A stretch of 9,919 nucleotides of DNA from the NCBI GenBank assembly GCA_934481325.1, contig CAKSPL010000030.1:1-9919 (forward strand). Reading direction: 5' to 3'. Shown one piece after another: positions 1-5,874 of this stretch. A program made the translations under genes and the position numbers. The notes under the pieces are model-generated. The model saw only the letters and a program-made list of their open reading frames with translations. It ran no database searches and was not told the origin of the DNA. Origin of the DNA: an uncultured Eubacteriales bacterium (GTDB lineage Bacteria; Bacillota; Clostridia; Oscillospirales; CAG-272). Positions within the stretch are counted from its first letter, which is position 1; every line of letters starts with the position of its first letter.

Positions 1-40
1 TTGCCCCGGTATATCGTGATTTTACGGATTTCCCGCCCGA

Positions 41-493
41 TTAGCGCACGCTTGCGGGAATCTGCAAAAGCCCGGTCAGATATTCTTCCACCGCCCGCGG
101 GTCGGCGGTCAGTGCTTTTCCGGAAAGCACCACCCGCACCTCGGCGGGGGCATCCCCCTCATAGCGCACCGACAGCGCAAAATTGCGCTCCTCGGCATCA
201 AATTCCGCAGCAAGTGCCGCGCACAGGCGGCTTTCAAATTCCGCCTTGCCCGCCGCGTCCAGTGCCGCGGCAAACACCGCCTCAAAATCCGGTGTTGCGG
301 CGGCGGCATCCGGCGGAATATCCACGCCGCGGTGCAAAAGCGACACCAACGGGGAGAGAATCAGCAACAGCACCGCCAGTGCGGTGAGCAGATGCAGATA
401 TTTTTTGGTTCCGGCTCCCTTGTCGGCAGGAATCAGCAGGTCCGCCATTGCCGCCGCCAGCACCACGCAAAACAGCGCAAAAACCGTTTTCAT
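41..493 (-). CDS. spoIIIAF: Stage III sporulation protein AF
   Basis: SpoIIIAF is part of the SpoIIIA-SpoIIQ complex that spans the two membranes around the engulfed forespore. Its soluble domain belongs to the ring-building fold family shared with SpoIIIAG and SpoIIIAH. This copy has 150 residues against roughly 200 in Bacillus subtilis. Two hydrophobic segments are visible at about 3-20 and 33-53. The short loop between them, MADLLIPADKGAGTKKYLHL, is typical of the family. After residue 55 comes a soluble Ala/Glu-rich domain that ends at IPASVR. The ATG is six bases past the spoIIIAE stop, with a G-rich stretch upstream as a modest ribosome binding site. The remaining 40 bases at the left edge show no start codon, so spoIIIAG would begin outside the window. 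The shorter length suggests a compact soluble domain. The identity rests on the membrane-loop pattern and on operon position. Confidence 0.9.
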   Translation of the reverse strand: MKTVFALFCVVLAAAMADLLIPADKGAGTKKYLHLLTALAVLLLILSPLVSLLHRGVDIPPDAAAATPDFEAVFAAALDAAGKAEFESRLCAALAAEFDAEERNFALSVRYEGDAPAEVRVVLSGKALTADPRAVEEYLTGLLQIPASVR

Positions 494-499
494 TTTTTG

Positions 500-2026
500 T
501 CAGCCCCCCGCCACCGCGCAATGCGCAAACAACGAAAGCGAAAATACCGCCATTGTAAATACCGCCGCAATCACGGCAAGAAAATAGCCGTAAACCGACG
601 CCAGCTCGCCGAGAATCCGCCCCTCTCCCTTTACGCCGAGCAATTCCGCCAGCGCACCCGCCAACAGGAAAACCACCCGCGTGAGAAGCACCGTGAGAAA
701 GGTGGGGAGGAAAAAAAGGAACAATACCAGTATTCCTCCCGTCCCCGCCAGTGTGCGCAGGTACCCGATACTGCCCGCAACGGTTTTCATCGCCTCGGAA
801 ACCGAGCCGCCCACCACCGGGAGAAAGCTGCCCGCGGCAAAGCGCACGGTGCGCAACGCCAGTGTGTCGCTCCCCGCCGCCAGTGTGGTCTGCAAGCCGA
901 GCAGAAAGGAAAGCAACAGCATCAGAAACGAAATGCCGAGCGTGAAGGTGCGTTTGATGAGATTGCCCAGCGGCTTGAGAACGGCTTTTCCGGTCAGCGC
1001 ATCCGAAAGTGCCAGCACCAGGCACACCCCCGCCACCGGCAATACCGCGCGCGAGCAAAGCACCTGCGCCACCGAAAGAAACACCGAAAGCACCCCGTGA
1101 TTTGCCGCCGCGGCGCGCACGTTGCCGCCGAGCGCGTACAGGGTTCCCATCATCGGCAGCATAGAGCCGGCAAGGGTGGCAAGCGTGTCAAACCACGCGC
1201 GAAGGCGCGTGACACCGGTAACCGAACGCCGCAGAACCAACAGGGCAAGCACCGTAACCGAGCAAAAGGAAAATGCCTGTCCCGTGCCGCCGCCGAGATG
1301 CTCCGACAGTGCGCCGAGCACGGCGGAAAGAACCAGAACCCCGCAGATCTGCGCCAACAGCGGCAAAAGCTCCCGCAACGAAACGCCGAGGCAGTCCCTG
1401 ACAAATGCCAGGATTTTCGAGGTTTTGGCGGCATCCTGCACGGCTGTGGCAACCCCCTCGGGGTCGCTCCCGAAAAAGCCCTCCGGCAGGAGCGAGGCAA
1501 CCTCCGGCGGCAGCTCCGAGCGGAATTTTTCAAACGCGTCAAAGCCGCTCTCCGCCGCCCCGCCGTCGTTCTGCGTGCCGCTCCCGACCGCCGCCGCACT
1601 ATGGCTCCCGATCGCCACACTGCCGACCCCAACCGCCGCCGCACTGCCGCTCTCCGCCGCCCCGCCGTCGTTCTGCGTGCCGACCCCAACCGCCGCCGCA
1701 CTGCCGCTCCCGGCTGTCGCCGCACTGCCGCCCCCGACCGGGGCTTTTTTTGTGAAATCCGGCGTCCCGGCACTGCCCTGCACCGAAACACCGCCCCGCG
1801 TCCCGGCACAGTCCTGTGCCGAAATACACCCCTCTGCCATCACGGAAACCGGCAGGCAAATCAGCAAAAGGACGGCACACGTGATGAAAAAAAGGCACTT
1901 TTCCGTTCTTTTCCCGGTTCTCTTTTCGCGCTCCGTCCCGCACACCTTCCCGCTCCCTTTTTCGCGCCCTGTTCCGGTTTTCCCCGCGGCTTTTGTTGCG
2001 CTTTTCCCCCCAAAAAACGTCACCAT
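500..2026 (-). CDS. spoIIIAE: Stage III sporulation protein AE, with a long repetitive extracytoplasmic linker
   Basis: SpoIIIAE is a polytopic membrane component of the mother-cell to forespore channel and is required for late sigma-G activity. This copy has 508 residues; B. subtilis SpoIIIAE has about 400. The order is: a basic N-terminal stretch (1-43), a signal-peptide-like hydrophobic segment (44-63, ending SVMA), a Gly/Ala/Ser/Asn-rich linker (about 65-162) holding near-identical repeats, then the conserved domain from about 163. That domain has several hydrophobic segments (for example 222-242, 253-266, 311-340, 363-381, 430-459, 477-501) and the family-like stretch VRFAAGSFLPVVGGSVSEA (394-412). 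The ATG at 2026 overlaps the end of spoIIIAD and has AAAGGAG eight bases upstream. A GTG at 1945 (residue 28) also has an AAGGGAG-like site and would remove most of the basic leader. Function is assigned by family; the role of the linker is unknown. Confidence 0.93.
   Translation of the reverse strand: MVTFFGGKSATKAAGKTGTGREKGSGKVCGTEREKRTGKRTEKCLFFITCAVLLLICLPVSVMAEGCISAQDCAGTRGGVSVQGSAGTPDFTKKAPVGGGSAATAGSGSAAAVGVGTQNDGGAAESGSAAAVGVGSVAIGSHSAAAVGSGTQNDGGAAESGFDAFEKFRSELPPEVASLLPEGFFGSDPEGVATAVQDAAKTSKILAFVRDCLGVSLRELLPLLAQICGVLVLSAVLGALSEHLGGGTGQAFSFCSVTVLALLVLRRSVTGVTRLRAWFDTLATLAGSMLPMMGTLYALGGNVRAAAANHGVLSVFLSVAQVLCSRAVLPVAGVCLVLALSDALTGKAVLKPLGNLIKRTFTLGISFLMLLLSFLLGLQTTLAAGSDTLALRTVRFAAGSFLPVVGGSVSEAMKTVAGSIGYLRTLAGTGGILVLFLFFLPTFLTVLLTRVVFLLAGALAELLGVKGEGRILGELASVYGYFLAVIAAVFTMAVFSLSLFAHCAVAGG
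1544..1702 (-). repeat. In-frame tandem repeat inside spoIIIAE
   Basis: A 37-base stretch at 1544-1580 recurs exactly at 1646-1682, 102 bases (34 codons) away. A second exact repeat of 31 bases lies at 1622-1652 and 1679-1709, 57 bases (19 codons) apart. All periods are multiples of three. In the protein this gives SAAAVGVGTQNDGGAAESG (109-127), SAAAVGVGSVAIGSH (128-142) and SAAAVGSGTQNDGGAAESG (143-161). The near-identity at DNA level points to recent duplication within the linker. Confidence 0.92.
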
Positions 2027-2406
2027 TCCAACAGCTCCTTTGCAAGCGCAAGCAGGTCGTCCACAAACGGAAGTGCCAGCAGGAGAATTTCCAGCTTGCC
2101 GAACAGTGCCACCCCCGCGGAAAGCGTGTTTTCCCCGAGGTCACGGCAAAGGGACGCGGTAAACTCCGCCACCAGCGCAATGCCAAGCGCGCGGAACAGA
2201 ATCGGCGCAACGCTCCCGCCTCCCGCCACGGAAAAAAGCTCCGAAATTCGCACCGTGATGGGGGTAAACAGCGAAAATGCCGCCAAAAACAGCACTAACA
2301 CCCCTGCCACACGCACCGGGAGCGAGAGCGAGGTTCGCCACTCCCGCAACAGCAGAATCAGCACCGCCGTGAGGAGCGCACAGCCGCATACCGAAAAAAT
2401 GCTCAT
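2020..2406 (-). CDS. spoIIIAD: Stage III sporulation protein AD
   Basis: SpoIIIAD is a small integral membrane protein of the SpoIIIA complex, made in the mother cell and homologous along part of its length to SpoIIIAC. It has 128 residues, close to the usual 130 or so. Hydrophobic segments lie at about 6-20, 31-48, 61-80 and 101-117. The C-terminal half, with AEFTASLCRDLGENTLSAG followed by GKLEILLLALPFVDDLL, matches the family pattern in which an acidic/Gly turn precedes the last membrane helix. The start ATG shares its A with the TGA of spoIIIAC (TGATG), which indicates translational coupling. The end overlaps the first codons of spoIIIAE by seven bases. Confidence 0.93.
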   Translation of the reverse strand: MSIFSVCGCALLTAVLILLLREWRTSLSLPVRVAGVLVLFLAAFSLFTPITVRISELFSVAGGGSVAPILFRALGIALVAEFTASLCRDLGENTLSAGVALFGKLEILLLALPFVDDLLALAKELLEW

Positions 2407-2600
2407 CAGAAGCCAAAGGTGCTGCGCACCGTGTCAAACAGGGTGCCGATTTCCCTGACCAGCATCAGAAACACCACCACAATGCCGGAAACCACCACCA
2501 GCGTTGCCTGCTCGTCCCTTCCGCTTTTTTGCAGAATCTGAGCGGCAACCGCCACCAGAATACCGATCCCCGCCACGCGCAATATCAAGCTGACATCCAT
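2406..2600 (-). CDS. spoIIIAC: Stage III sporulation protein AC
   Basis: SpoIIIAC is a tiny membrane protein of the SpoIIIA channel complex. It has 64 residues, the family's normal size (66-68). There are two hydrophobic segments, at about 4-22 and 33-47, joined by a polar loop QKSGRDEQATL; this loop (KSGRDE) is a family hallmark. The ATG has AAAGGAG ending nine bases upstream. It is the only gene of the operon with a real gap in front of it (about 108 bases after spoIIIAB), and that gap carries a sequence complementary to its ribosome binding site. It is coupled downstream to spoIIIAD by a TGATG overlap. Confidence 0.94.
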   Translation of the reverse strand: MDVSLILRVAGIGILVAVAAQILQKSGRDEQATLVVVSGIVVVFLMLVREIGTLFDTVRSTFGF

Positions 2601-2605
2601 ACGAT

Positions 2606-2663
2606 CCTTCTCCTTTGATTATAGTCCACCCCGAATCCGCTTCGGGCTTGCCCGGAAAGGAGG
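2606..2663 (-). promoter_or_regulatory. Possible Shine-Dalgarno sequestering structure ahead of spoIIIAC
   Basis: On the minus-strand transcript the spoIIIAC ribosome binding site reads AAAGGAG (2616 to 2610). About 40 bases earlier the same transcript carries CTCCTTT (2662 to 2656), a perfect seven-base complement inside ACCTCCTTT, which resembles the anti-Shine-Dalgarno end of 16S rRNA. Between them a small hairpin (GGGC-AA-GCCC) could bring the arms together. The complementarity is seen; a regulatory role is inference. Confidence 0.35.
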
Positions 2664-2708
2664 TTATCCGCGCCCGATCCGGGTCACGCCCGAATACCCC
2701 CTGCCCGG

Positions 2709-3191
2709 TTACACAAACAGCAACACCAACGCCGCCGCAAGGGAAAGCGGAAGCACCAGCGAGAGCTTTTCCCATTTCGGCAATTCCCGCCGCAGATTTT
2801 CGCAAAGCGGGGTAAAACGCGCAATATAGTGGTCGATACACCGCACCTGCTCCGCGCGAAAGGAGCCGCCCAGCTCCCCCGCAAGCGAGAACAACAGCCC
2901 GCTCATTTCCTCCGGCAGATAAAGCCGCACCCCCCGCAAGAGTCCCGCAAGGTCCGAGGGGCGCGTGCGCCCCTCGGCACCGCAGGAAAGGAGCAATTCT
3001 CTGTCACAGGAAGCGAAAATCTCCTGTTGCGGCGCGGAAAAGCAATCTACCTGAAACCGCAACAGCCGGAGCAGGGAGAGAAACGCCTCCGCCTGCCGGC
3101 ACCGCTGACGGAAAAACGCCCGAAGCACCACGCCAAGCAGAATGCCGAATACCGTCAGCAATCCGACCCCGAACAGCTTATAAAAGTGCAT
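2709..3191 (-). CDS. spoIIIAB: Stage III sporulation protein AB
   Basis: SpoIIIAB is a mother-cell membrane protein of the SpoIIIA complex. Its soluble domain resembles the type II secretion protein GspF and is thought to contact the ATPase SpoIIIAA. It has 160 residues; B. subtilis has 171. There is an N-terminal membrane segment (about 6-25), a mostly helical soluble domain (26-140) rich in Leu and Arg, and a C-terminal hydrophobic end (about 143-160) preceded by LPKWEKLS. I chose the ATG at 3191 rather than the ATG at 3281: GGAGG sits six bases before it, the protein then begins MHFYKLFGVGLL as in the family, and the overlap with spoIIIAA is 14 bases instead of more than 100. Confidence 0.9.
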   Translation of the reverse strand: MHFYKLFGVGLLTVFGILLGVVLRAFFRQRCRQAEAFLSLLRLLRFQVDCFSAPQQEIFASCDRELLLSCGAEGRTRPSDLAGLLRGVRLYLPEEMSGLLFSLAGELGGSFRAEQVRCIDHYIARFTPLCENLRRELPKWEKLSLVLPLSLAAALVLLFV

Positions 3192-4098
3192 CTGCCGCCT
3201 CCCAGGAAAGGATATCAAAATCAAATTCGCCCGCGCCTGCGCGGCGCGACACTCCCACGTAAGCCCCGAAACAGCGCGCATCGTGCAAAAGGCGCATCCC
3301 GGGGCGGGTCAACAGCTCCGCCGCCGTGGCGGCGTGCGCACTGGCAAGCAACGGCACCCCCGAGGTGTGCGCCCGCACAATCTCCTCCGCCTCCTCAAAG
3401 CCGCCGATCTCGTCGCAGACAATCAATTGTGCCGAAAGCGTGCGCACGGCAATCGAAATGCCCGCCCCTTTCGGAAAACCGCGCAGAATATCGGGGCATC
3501 CCTCTGCCGGTGGGGGAAAGGCACAAAGCTCCTCCCGCGCGTCCACCACCGCCACGCGAAGCGCAGGGGGACCCTTCGTCATTTTTTCCGCCACACTGCG
3601 CAACAGCGTGGTTTTTCCGACACCGGGCGGGGCAAAAATCAGCACGCCCCTGCCGTGCAGTAACCGCAACAGATTGCAGATTTCCTCCCCCACGGGCGGC
3701 ACCCGGTGCGGAATGCGGATCACAAAGGACGACACCGCCGAAATTCCGCACACCCTGCCGCCCTGCACGGCGGCACGCCCCGCCACACCGACGCGGAAAC
3801 CGCCCGGGAGCGTGAGATACCCCTCCCTCAGGGTCTCCTCGTGCGCGTAAAGCGCGCCCCCGCAAAAGCGGAGCAATAATGCCTCGCATTCCTCGTCGGT
3901 CAGCACCGTTTTCGCCGACAGGCGCAAATTCTGCCCGCCCGCCACCAATATGGCGCACTGCCCGCGCCCCATACGCAATTCCTCCGCGCTTTCCCCCGCG
4001 GGCAGGGCGTTTTCCGCCTCCCGCATCACCCGGGGTGGGAGCATTGCTGCAATGGCAGGCGGCAAAACCTCCTGCCGGTTAATCAGAATCGATTGCAT
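3178..4098 (-). CDS. spoIIIAA: Stage III sporulation protein AA, ATPase of the SpoIIIA complex
   Basis: SpoIIIAA is a cytoplasmic secretion-type ATPase, related to type II/IV secretion motors, that powers or gates the mother-cell to forespore channel. From the ATG at 4098 the protein has 306 residues, as usual for the family. A Walker A motif, APPGVGKTT, lies at about 156-164 and a Walker B-like LIVCDEIGG at about 225-233. The stretch GGFRVGVAGRA (about 99-109) before the P-loop is characteristic. An ATG at 4116 is in frame, but the GGAGGA at 4106-4111 lies seven bases upstream of the 4098 ATG and inside any longer reading, so 4098 is preferred. It is the first gene of the operon. Sigma-E control in the mother cell is known for B. 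subtilis; here it is inferred. Confidence 0.95.
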   Translation of the reverse strand: MQSILINRQEVLPPAIAAMLPPRVMREAENALPAGESAEELRMGRGQCAILVAGGQNLRLSAKTVLTDEECEALLLRFCGGALYAHEETLREGYLTLPGGFRVGVAGRAAVQGGRVCGISAVSSFVIRIPHRVPPVGEEICNLLRLLHGRGVLIFAPPGVGKTTLLRSVAEKMTKGPPALRVAVVDAREELCAFPPPAEGCPDILRGFPKGAGISIAVRTLSAQLIVCDEIGGFEEAEEIVRAHTSGVPLLASAHAATAAELLTRPGMRLLHDARCFGAYVGVSRRAGAGEFDFDILSWEAADALL

Positions 4099-4105
4099 AA
4101 ACAAT

Positions 4106-4127
4106 TCCTCCGGCATATCTTATGCCG
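4106..4127 (-). promoter_or_regulatory. Ribosome binding site and abutting hairpin ahead of spoIIIAA
   Basis: The spoIIIAA leader contains a perfect seven-base inverted repeat with a three-base loop (CGGCATA-AGA-TATGCCG, 4127 to 4111). Its 3' arm shares one G with the GGAGGA binding site (4111 to 4106). If the mRNA starts upstream of it, the hairpin would sit directly against the ribosome site. It could equally be an operator on DNA. The symmetry is certain; the role is not. Confidence 0.4.
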
Positions 4128-4145
4128 AAGGTCGGGAAAATAGAC
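4117..4145 (-). promoter_or_regulatory. Weak sigma-E-like promoter candidate for the spoIIIA operon
   Basis: Read on the minus strand, GTCTATT (4145-4139) and CATAAGAT (4124-4117) are 14 bases apart. They partly match the sigma-E pattern KMATATT, 14-15 bases, CATACA-T. The match is about five of seven at each element. The predicted transcript start would fall on the ribosome binding site, which argues against it, so the true promoter may be further upstream. Confidence 0.18.
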
Positions 4146-4241
4146 CGCCCGCCTTTTCGCAACCGGGTCGATATTCCGTCACGCGTCAAACTGGTCTTAT
4201 AAAAAATTTACACACTGACAATTTTATTCCGTCCAGGTTTA

Positions 4242-4250
4242 TGCTATACT
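4242..4250 (+). promoter_or_regulatory. Extended -10 promoter of the pyridoxamine kinase gene
   Basis: TGCTATACT is an extended -10 element (TGnTATAmT type) 31 bases before the ATG at 4281, giving a leader of about 24 bases. The region upstream is A/T-rich. No good -35 lies at 17 bases; CTGACA (4215-4220) is too far away. Extended -10 promoters often lack a -35. Confidence 0.5.
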
Positions 4251-4280
4251 AATAGCAGATAAGATAATATGGAGGATTTT

Positions 4281-5135
4281 ATGGACCGAAAAGTATTAAC
4301 CGTTCAGGATATTTCCTGCTTCGGGCAATGCTCGCTCACCGTGGCACTGCCCATCATTTCCGCCTGCGGAATCGAAACTGCCATCCTCCCCTCCGCAGTG
4401 CTTTCCACCCACACGGGCGGCTTTACGGGCTATACCTTCCGCGATCTGACCGAGGATATTCCCGCCATCATTTCCCATTGGGAAAAGGAACACATTGCAT
4501 TTGATGCCATCTACACCGGCTACCTTGGCAGTGCCGAGCAGATTCGGCTGGTAAAGGAAATTTTCACCCGCGTGGCAAACCCCGGCTGTATGAAAATTGT
4601 TGACCCCGCTATGGCGGATGCCGGCAAGCTCTATCCCGGATTTGACGCGGCATTTGCCGCCAAAATGGCGTCACTTGCCGGATGTGCCGACATCGTTTTG
4701 CCCAACATTACGGAGGCGGCACTCCTCACGGGGCTTCCCTATGTGGCATCCGGATATGATGAGGCGTATCTGCTCTCCTTGATGAAGGGTCTGCTTGACC
4801 TCGGCGTGGGGGCGGTGGTGCTGACCGGCGTCAGTTATGGCGCAAGCGAGCTTGGCGTGGCGGTATTGAAAAAGGGCGAGGAAACGCCCGCGTACTATTT
4901 CCACGAACGGCTCCCCCAAAACTCGCACGGCACGGGTGACATTTTTGCCTCCGCCTTCACGGGCGCGCTGATGCGCGGAAACGACCTGCTCCCAGCCGCC
5001 AAAATCGCAGCCGACTTCACGCTTGCCGGAATGAAGGCGACCATTGGCGACCCCACACACCGCTACGGCACCAAATTTGAAAAAGCACTGCCCTTCCTGA
5101 TTGCCGCCCTTTCCGGGGCATCGGCGGAAAAATAA
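4281..5135 (+). CDS. pdxY: Pyridoxamine/pyridoxal kinase (PdxY type, ribokinase superfamily)
   Basis: This enzyme phosphorylates pyridoxamine or pyridoxal with ATP in the cytoplasm, as part of vitamin B6 salvage. The 284-residue protein has the expected length. It opens with VLTVQDISCFGQCSLTVALP (5-24), a clear PdxY/pyridoxamine kinase signature. It carries VDPAMAD (107-113), PNITEA (141-146) and the catalytic anion-hole motif GTGD (217-220, catalytic Asp220), followed by the C-terminal helices. I chose the ATG at 4281 because GGAGG (4271-4275) lies five bases upstream; an in-frame ATG at 4269 would place that site inside the gene. It is transcribed divergently from spoIIIA and looks monocistronic. 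PdxY and PdxK are hard to separate by sequence, and hydroxymethylpyrimidine activity cannot be excluded. Confidence 0.9.
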   Translation: MDRKVLTVQDISCFGQCSLTVALPIISACGIETAILPSAVLSTHTGGFTGYTFRDLTEDIPAIISHWEKEHIAFDAIYTGYLGSAEQIRLVKEIFTRVANPGCMKIVDPAMADAGKLYPGFDAAFAAKMASLAGCADIVLPNITEAALLTGLPYVASGYDEAYLLSLMKGLLDLGVGAVVLTGVSYGASELGVAVLKKGEETPAYYFHERLPQNSHGTGDIFASAFTGALMRGNDLLPAAKIAADFTLAGMKATIGDPTHRYGTKFEKALPFLIAALSGASAEK

Positions 5136-5297
5136 AAACGCCGCGGCGACGTTGCCTGACCGAACGGCTCCCGAACGCGCTTACCCGGTTCTCGCAGGCA
5201 GATGCTTTGCCCGCGGTTTGCACGGTGGCAAAACCAATTGCCCGGCAAACAATAGTCGGGGGCGCGGCGGGCAACCCCAGCTTGTACGGGGCAGCAG

Positions 5298-5322
5298 AAG
5301 CCGAAAAGAGTTGCGGCTTTTT
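5298..5322 (+). terminator. Candidate terminator downstream of pdxY
   Basis: An AAGCCG arm (5298-5303) pairs with CGGCTT (5314-5319) across a ten-base loop, and the run of T's continues to 5322. The stem is short and the site is about 160 bases past the pdxY stop, so it is a weak candidate. Confidence 0.35.
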
Positions 5323-5328
5323 GTCGAA
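5322..5328 (+). promoter_or_regulatory. Spo0A box (distal) upstream of abrB
   Basis: TGTCGAA, the core of the Spo0A binding consensus, occurs in the context TTTGTCGAAAA. It lies about 200 bases upstream of the abrB -35 box. In B. subtilis Spo0A~P represses abrB, although through boxes close to the start site; this distal box is only a candidate. Confidence 0.35.
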
Positions 5329-5469
5329 AAGCGGCTGTCCAAAAATGCAAAAGCTCCCCCCAAAAAACACCGCACAGGGCGGATTTTAGAAGTCATTTTC
5401 CCAGTTTTTCTTACCAAAAATCCCTCTAAATGTTTATAAATCACCAAACCGTCACAAAAACGACCGGGT

Positions 5470-5476
5470 TTCGACA
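5470..5476 (-). promoter_or_regulatory. Spo0A box (proximal) upstream of abrB
   Basis: TTCGACA on the plus strand is the exact reverse complement of the Spo0A core TGTCGAA, in the context TTTCGACA. It is 50 bases upstream of the -35 box of the abrB promoter. A partial match (AGTCGAG on the minus strand) lies in the promoter spacer at about 5540-5546. Confidence 0.4.
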
Positions 5477-5526
5477 CTGAAATATGAATTTTTCGTAAAT
5501 ATCCCATATCCTGCCAAAACTGGGGA

Positions 5527-5555
5527 TTGACAGCTATTTCTCGACTGGTTATAAT
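5527..5555 (+). promoter_or_regulatory. Consensus vegetative promoter of the abrB-PPTase unit
   Basis: TTGACA (5527-5532) and TATAAT (5550-5555) are separated by exactly 17 bases, a perfect match to the sigma-A consensus. Transcription should begin near 5562, giving a leader of about 65 bases. Such a strong promoter suits a regulator made at high level in growth and shut off by a repressor. Confidence 0.92.
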
Positions 5556-5628
5556 AGAATCGTAAGCAGACCGGGGCACGATCTCCGGCAACCGCTTTAA
5601 GCCCGAACGGGCGGAATGGAGGATTATG

Positions 5629-5874
5629 ATGAAATCAACCGGTATTACCAGACAAGTCGATGAGCTCGGACGCTTTGTTTTGCCGATCGAAATCCGTCGC
5701 TCGCTTGACATCAATGTGAAGGATGCACTGGAAATCTTCACGGACGAGGGACGCATTATTCTGCAAAAATATCGCCCCGCTTGTTTCTTCTGCTCCAACG
5801 CGGATGACCTTGTGTATTTTGAAAACAAGCGCATCTGCCGTGAGTGCCTGGAAAAAATCAAAAAGCTCGGATGA
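5629..5874 (+). CDS. abrB: AbrB/SpoVT-family transition-state regulator with a C-terminal zinc-ribbon-like motif
   Basis: AbrB-type proteins are DNA-binding swapped-hairpin dimers that repress stationary-phase genes during growth. The 81-residue protein opens MKSTGITRQVDELGRFVLPI, very close to B. subtilis AbrB, and continues through the DNA-binding fold to IILQKYRP (about 43-50). The C-terminal part differs from B. subtilis: Cys52-x2-Cys55 and Cys70-x2-Cys73 form a probable zinc-binding knuckle, as in many clostridial AbrB homologues. The ATG at 5629 is preferred over the adjacent ATG at 5626, because GGAGG (5618-5622) is then six rather than three bases away and the protein starts as the family does. 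It is driven by a consensus promoter with Spo0A boxes upstream, and its stop overlaps the next gene's ATG. A SpoVT-like role is possible but the similarity favours AbrB. Confidence 0.9.
   Translation: MKSTGITRQVDELGRFVLPIEIRRSLDINVKDALEIFTDEGRIILQKYRPACFFCSNADDLVYFENKRICRECLEKIKKLG

Larger units (their letters stand above)
5136..5526. other. Gene-free stretch between pdxY and abrB
   Basis: No convincing gene is present. The first part (to about 5375) is GC-rich with small inverted repeats (for example TTTGC-ACGGTG-GCAAA near 5217-5232) and contains a candidate terminator. The second part (about 5376-5525) turns sharply A/T-rich, as expected of a regulatory region, and leads into the abrB promoter. 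Two exact Spo0A-box cores lie within it. Open frames here are short or antisense and lack binding sites. Confidence 0.6.

Noticed and set aside
332..2458. A 708-codon open frame on the plus strand
   Set aside because: It lies antisense to spoIIIAE, AD and AF, whose products are recognisable. Its translation is low-complexity Arg/Gln/His-rich, typical of the opposite strand of GC-rich genes.
2620..2625. A TATAAT sequence (minus strand) before spoIIIAC as an internal promoter
   Set aside because: No -35-like hexamer lies 16-18 bases upstream and it would sit between the paired arms in the gap; an internal promoter is not supported.
2652..2672. A sequence like the 3' end of 16S rRNA on the minus strand
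   Set aside because: Only the anti-Shine-Dalgarno core matches; no other rRNA sequence surrounds it, and it lies within the spoIIIA operon.
5139..5148. The palindrome CGCCGCGGCG with a T-run on the minus strand as a terminator
   Set aside because: The stem has no loop room, and no minus-strand gene ends there.
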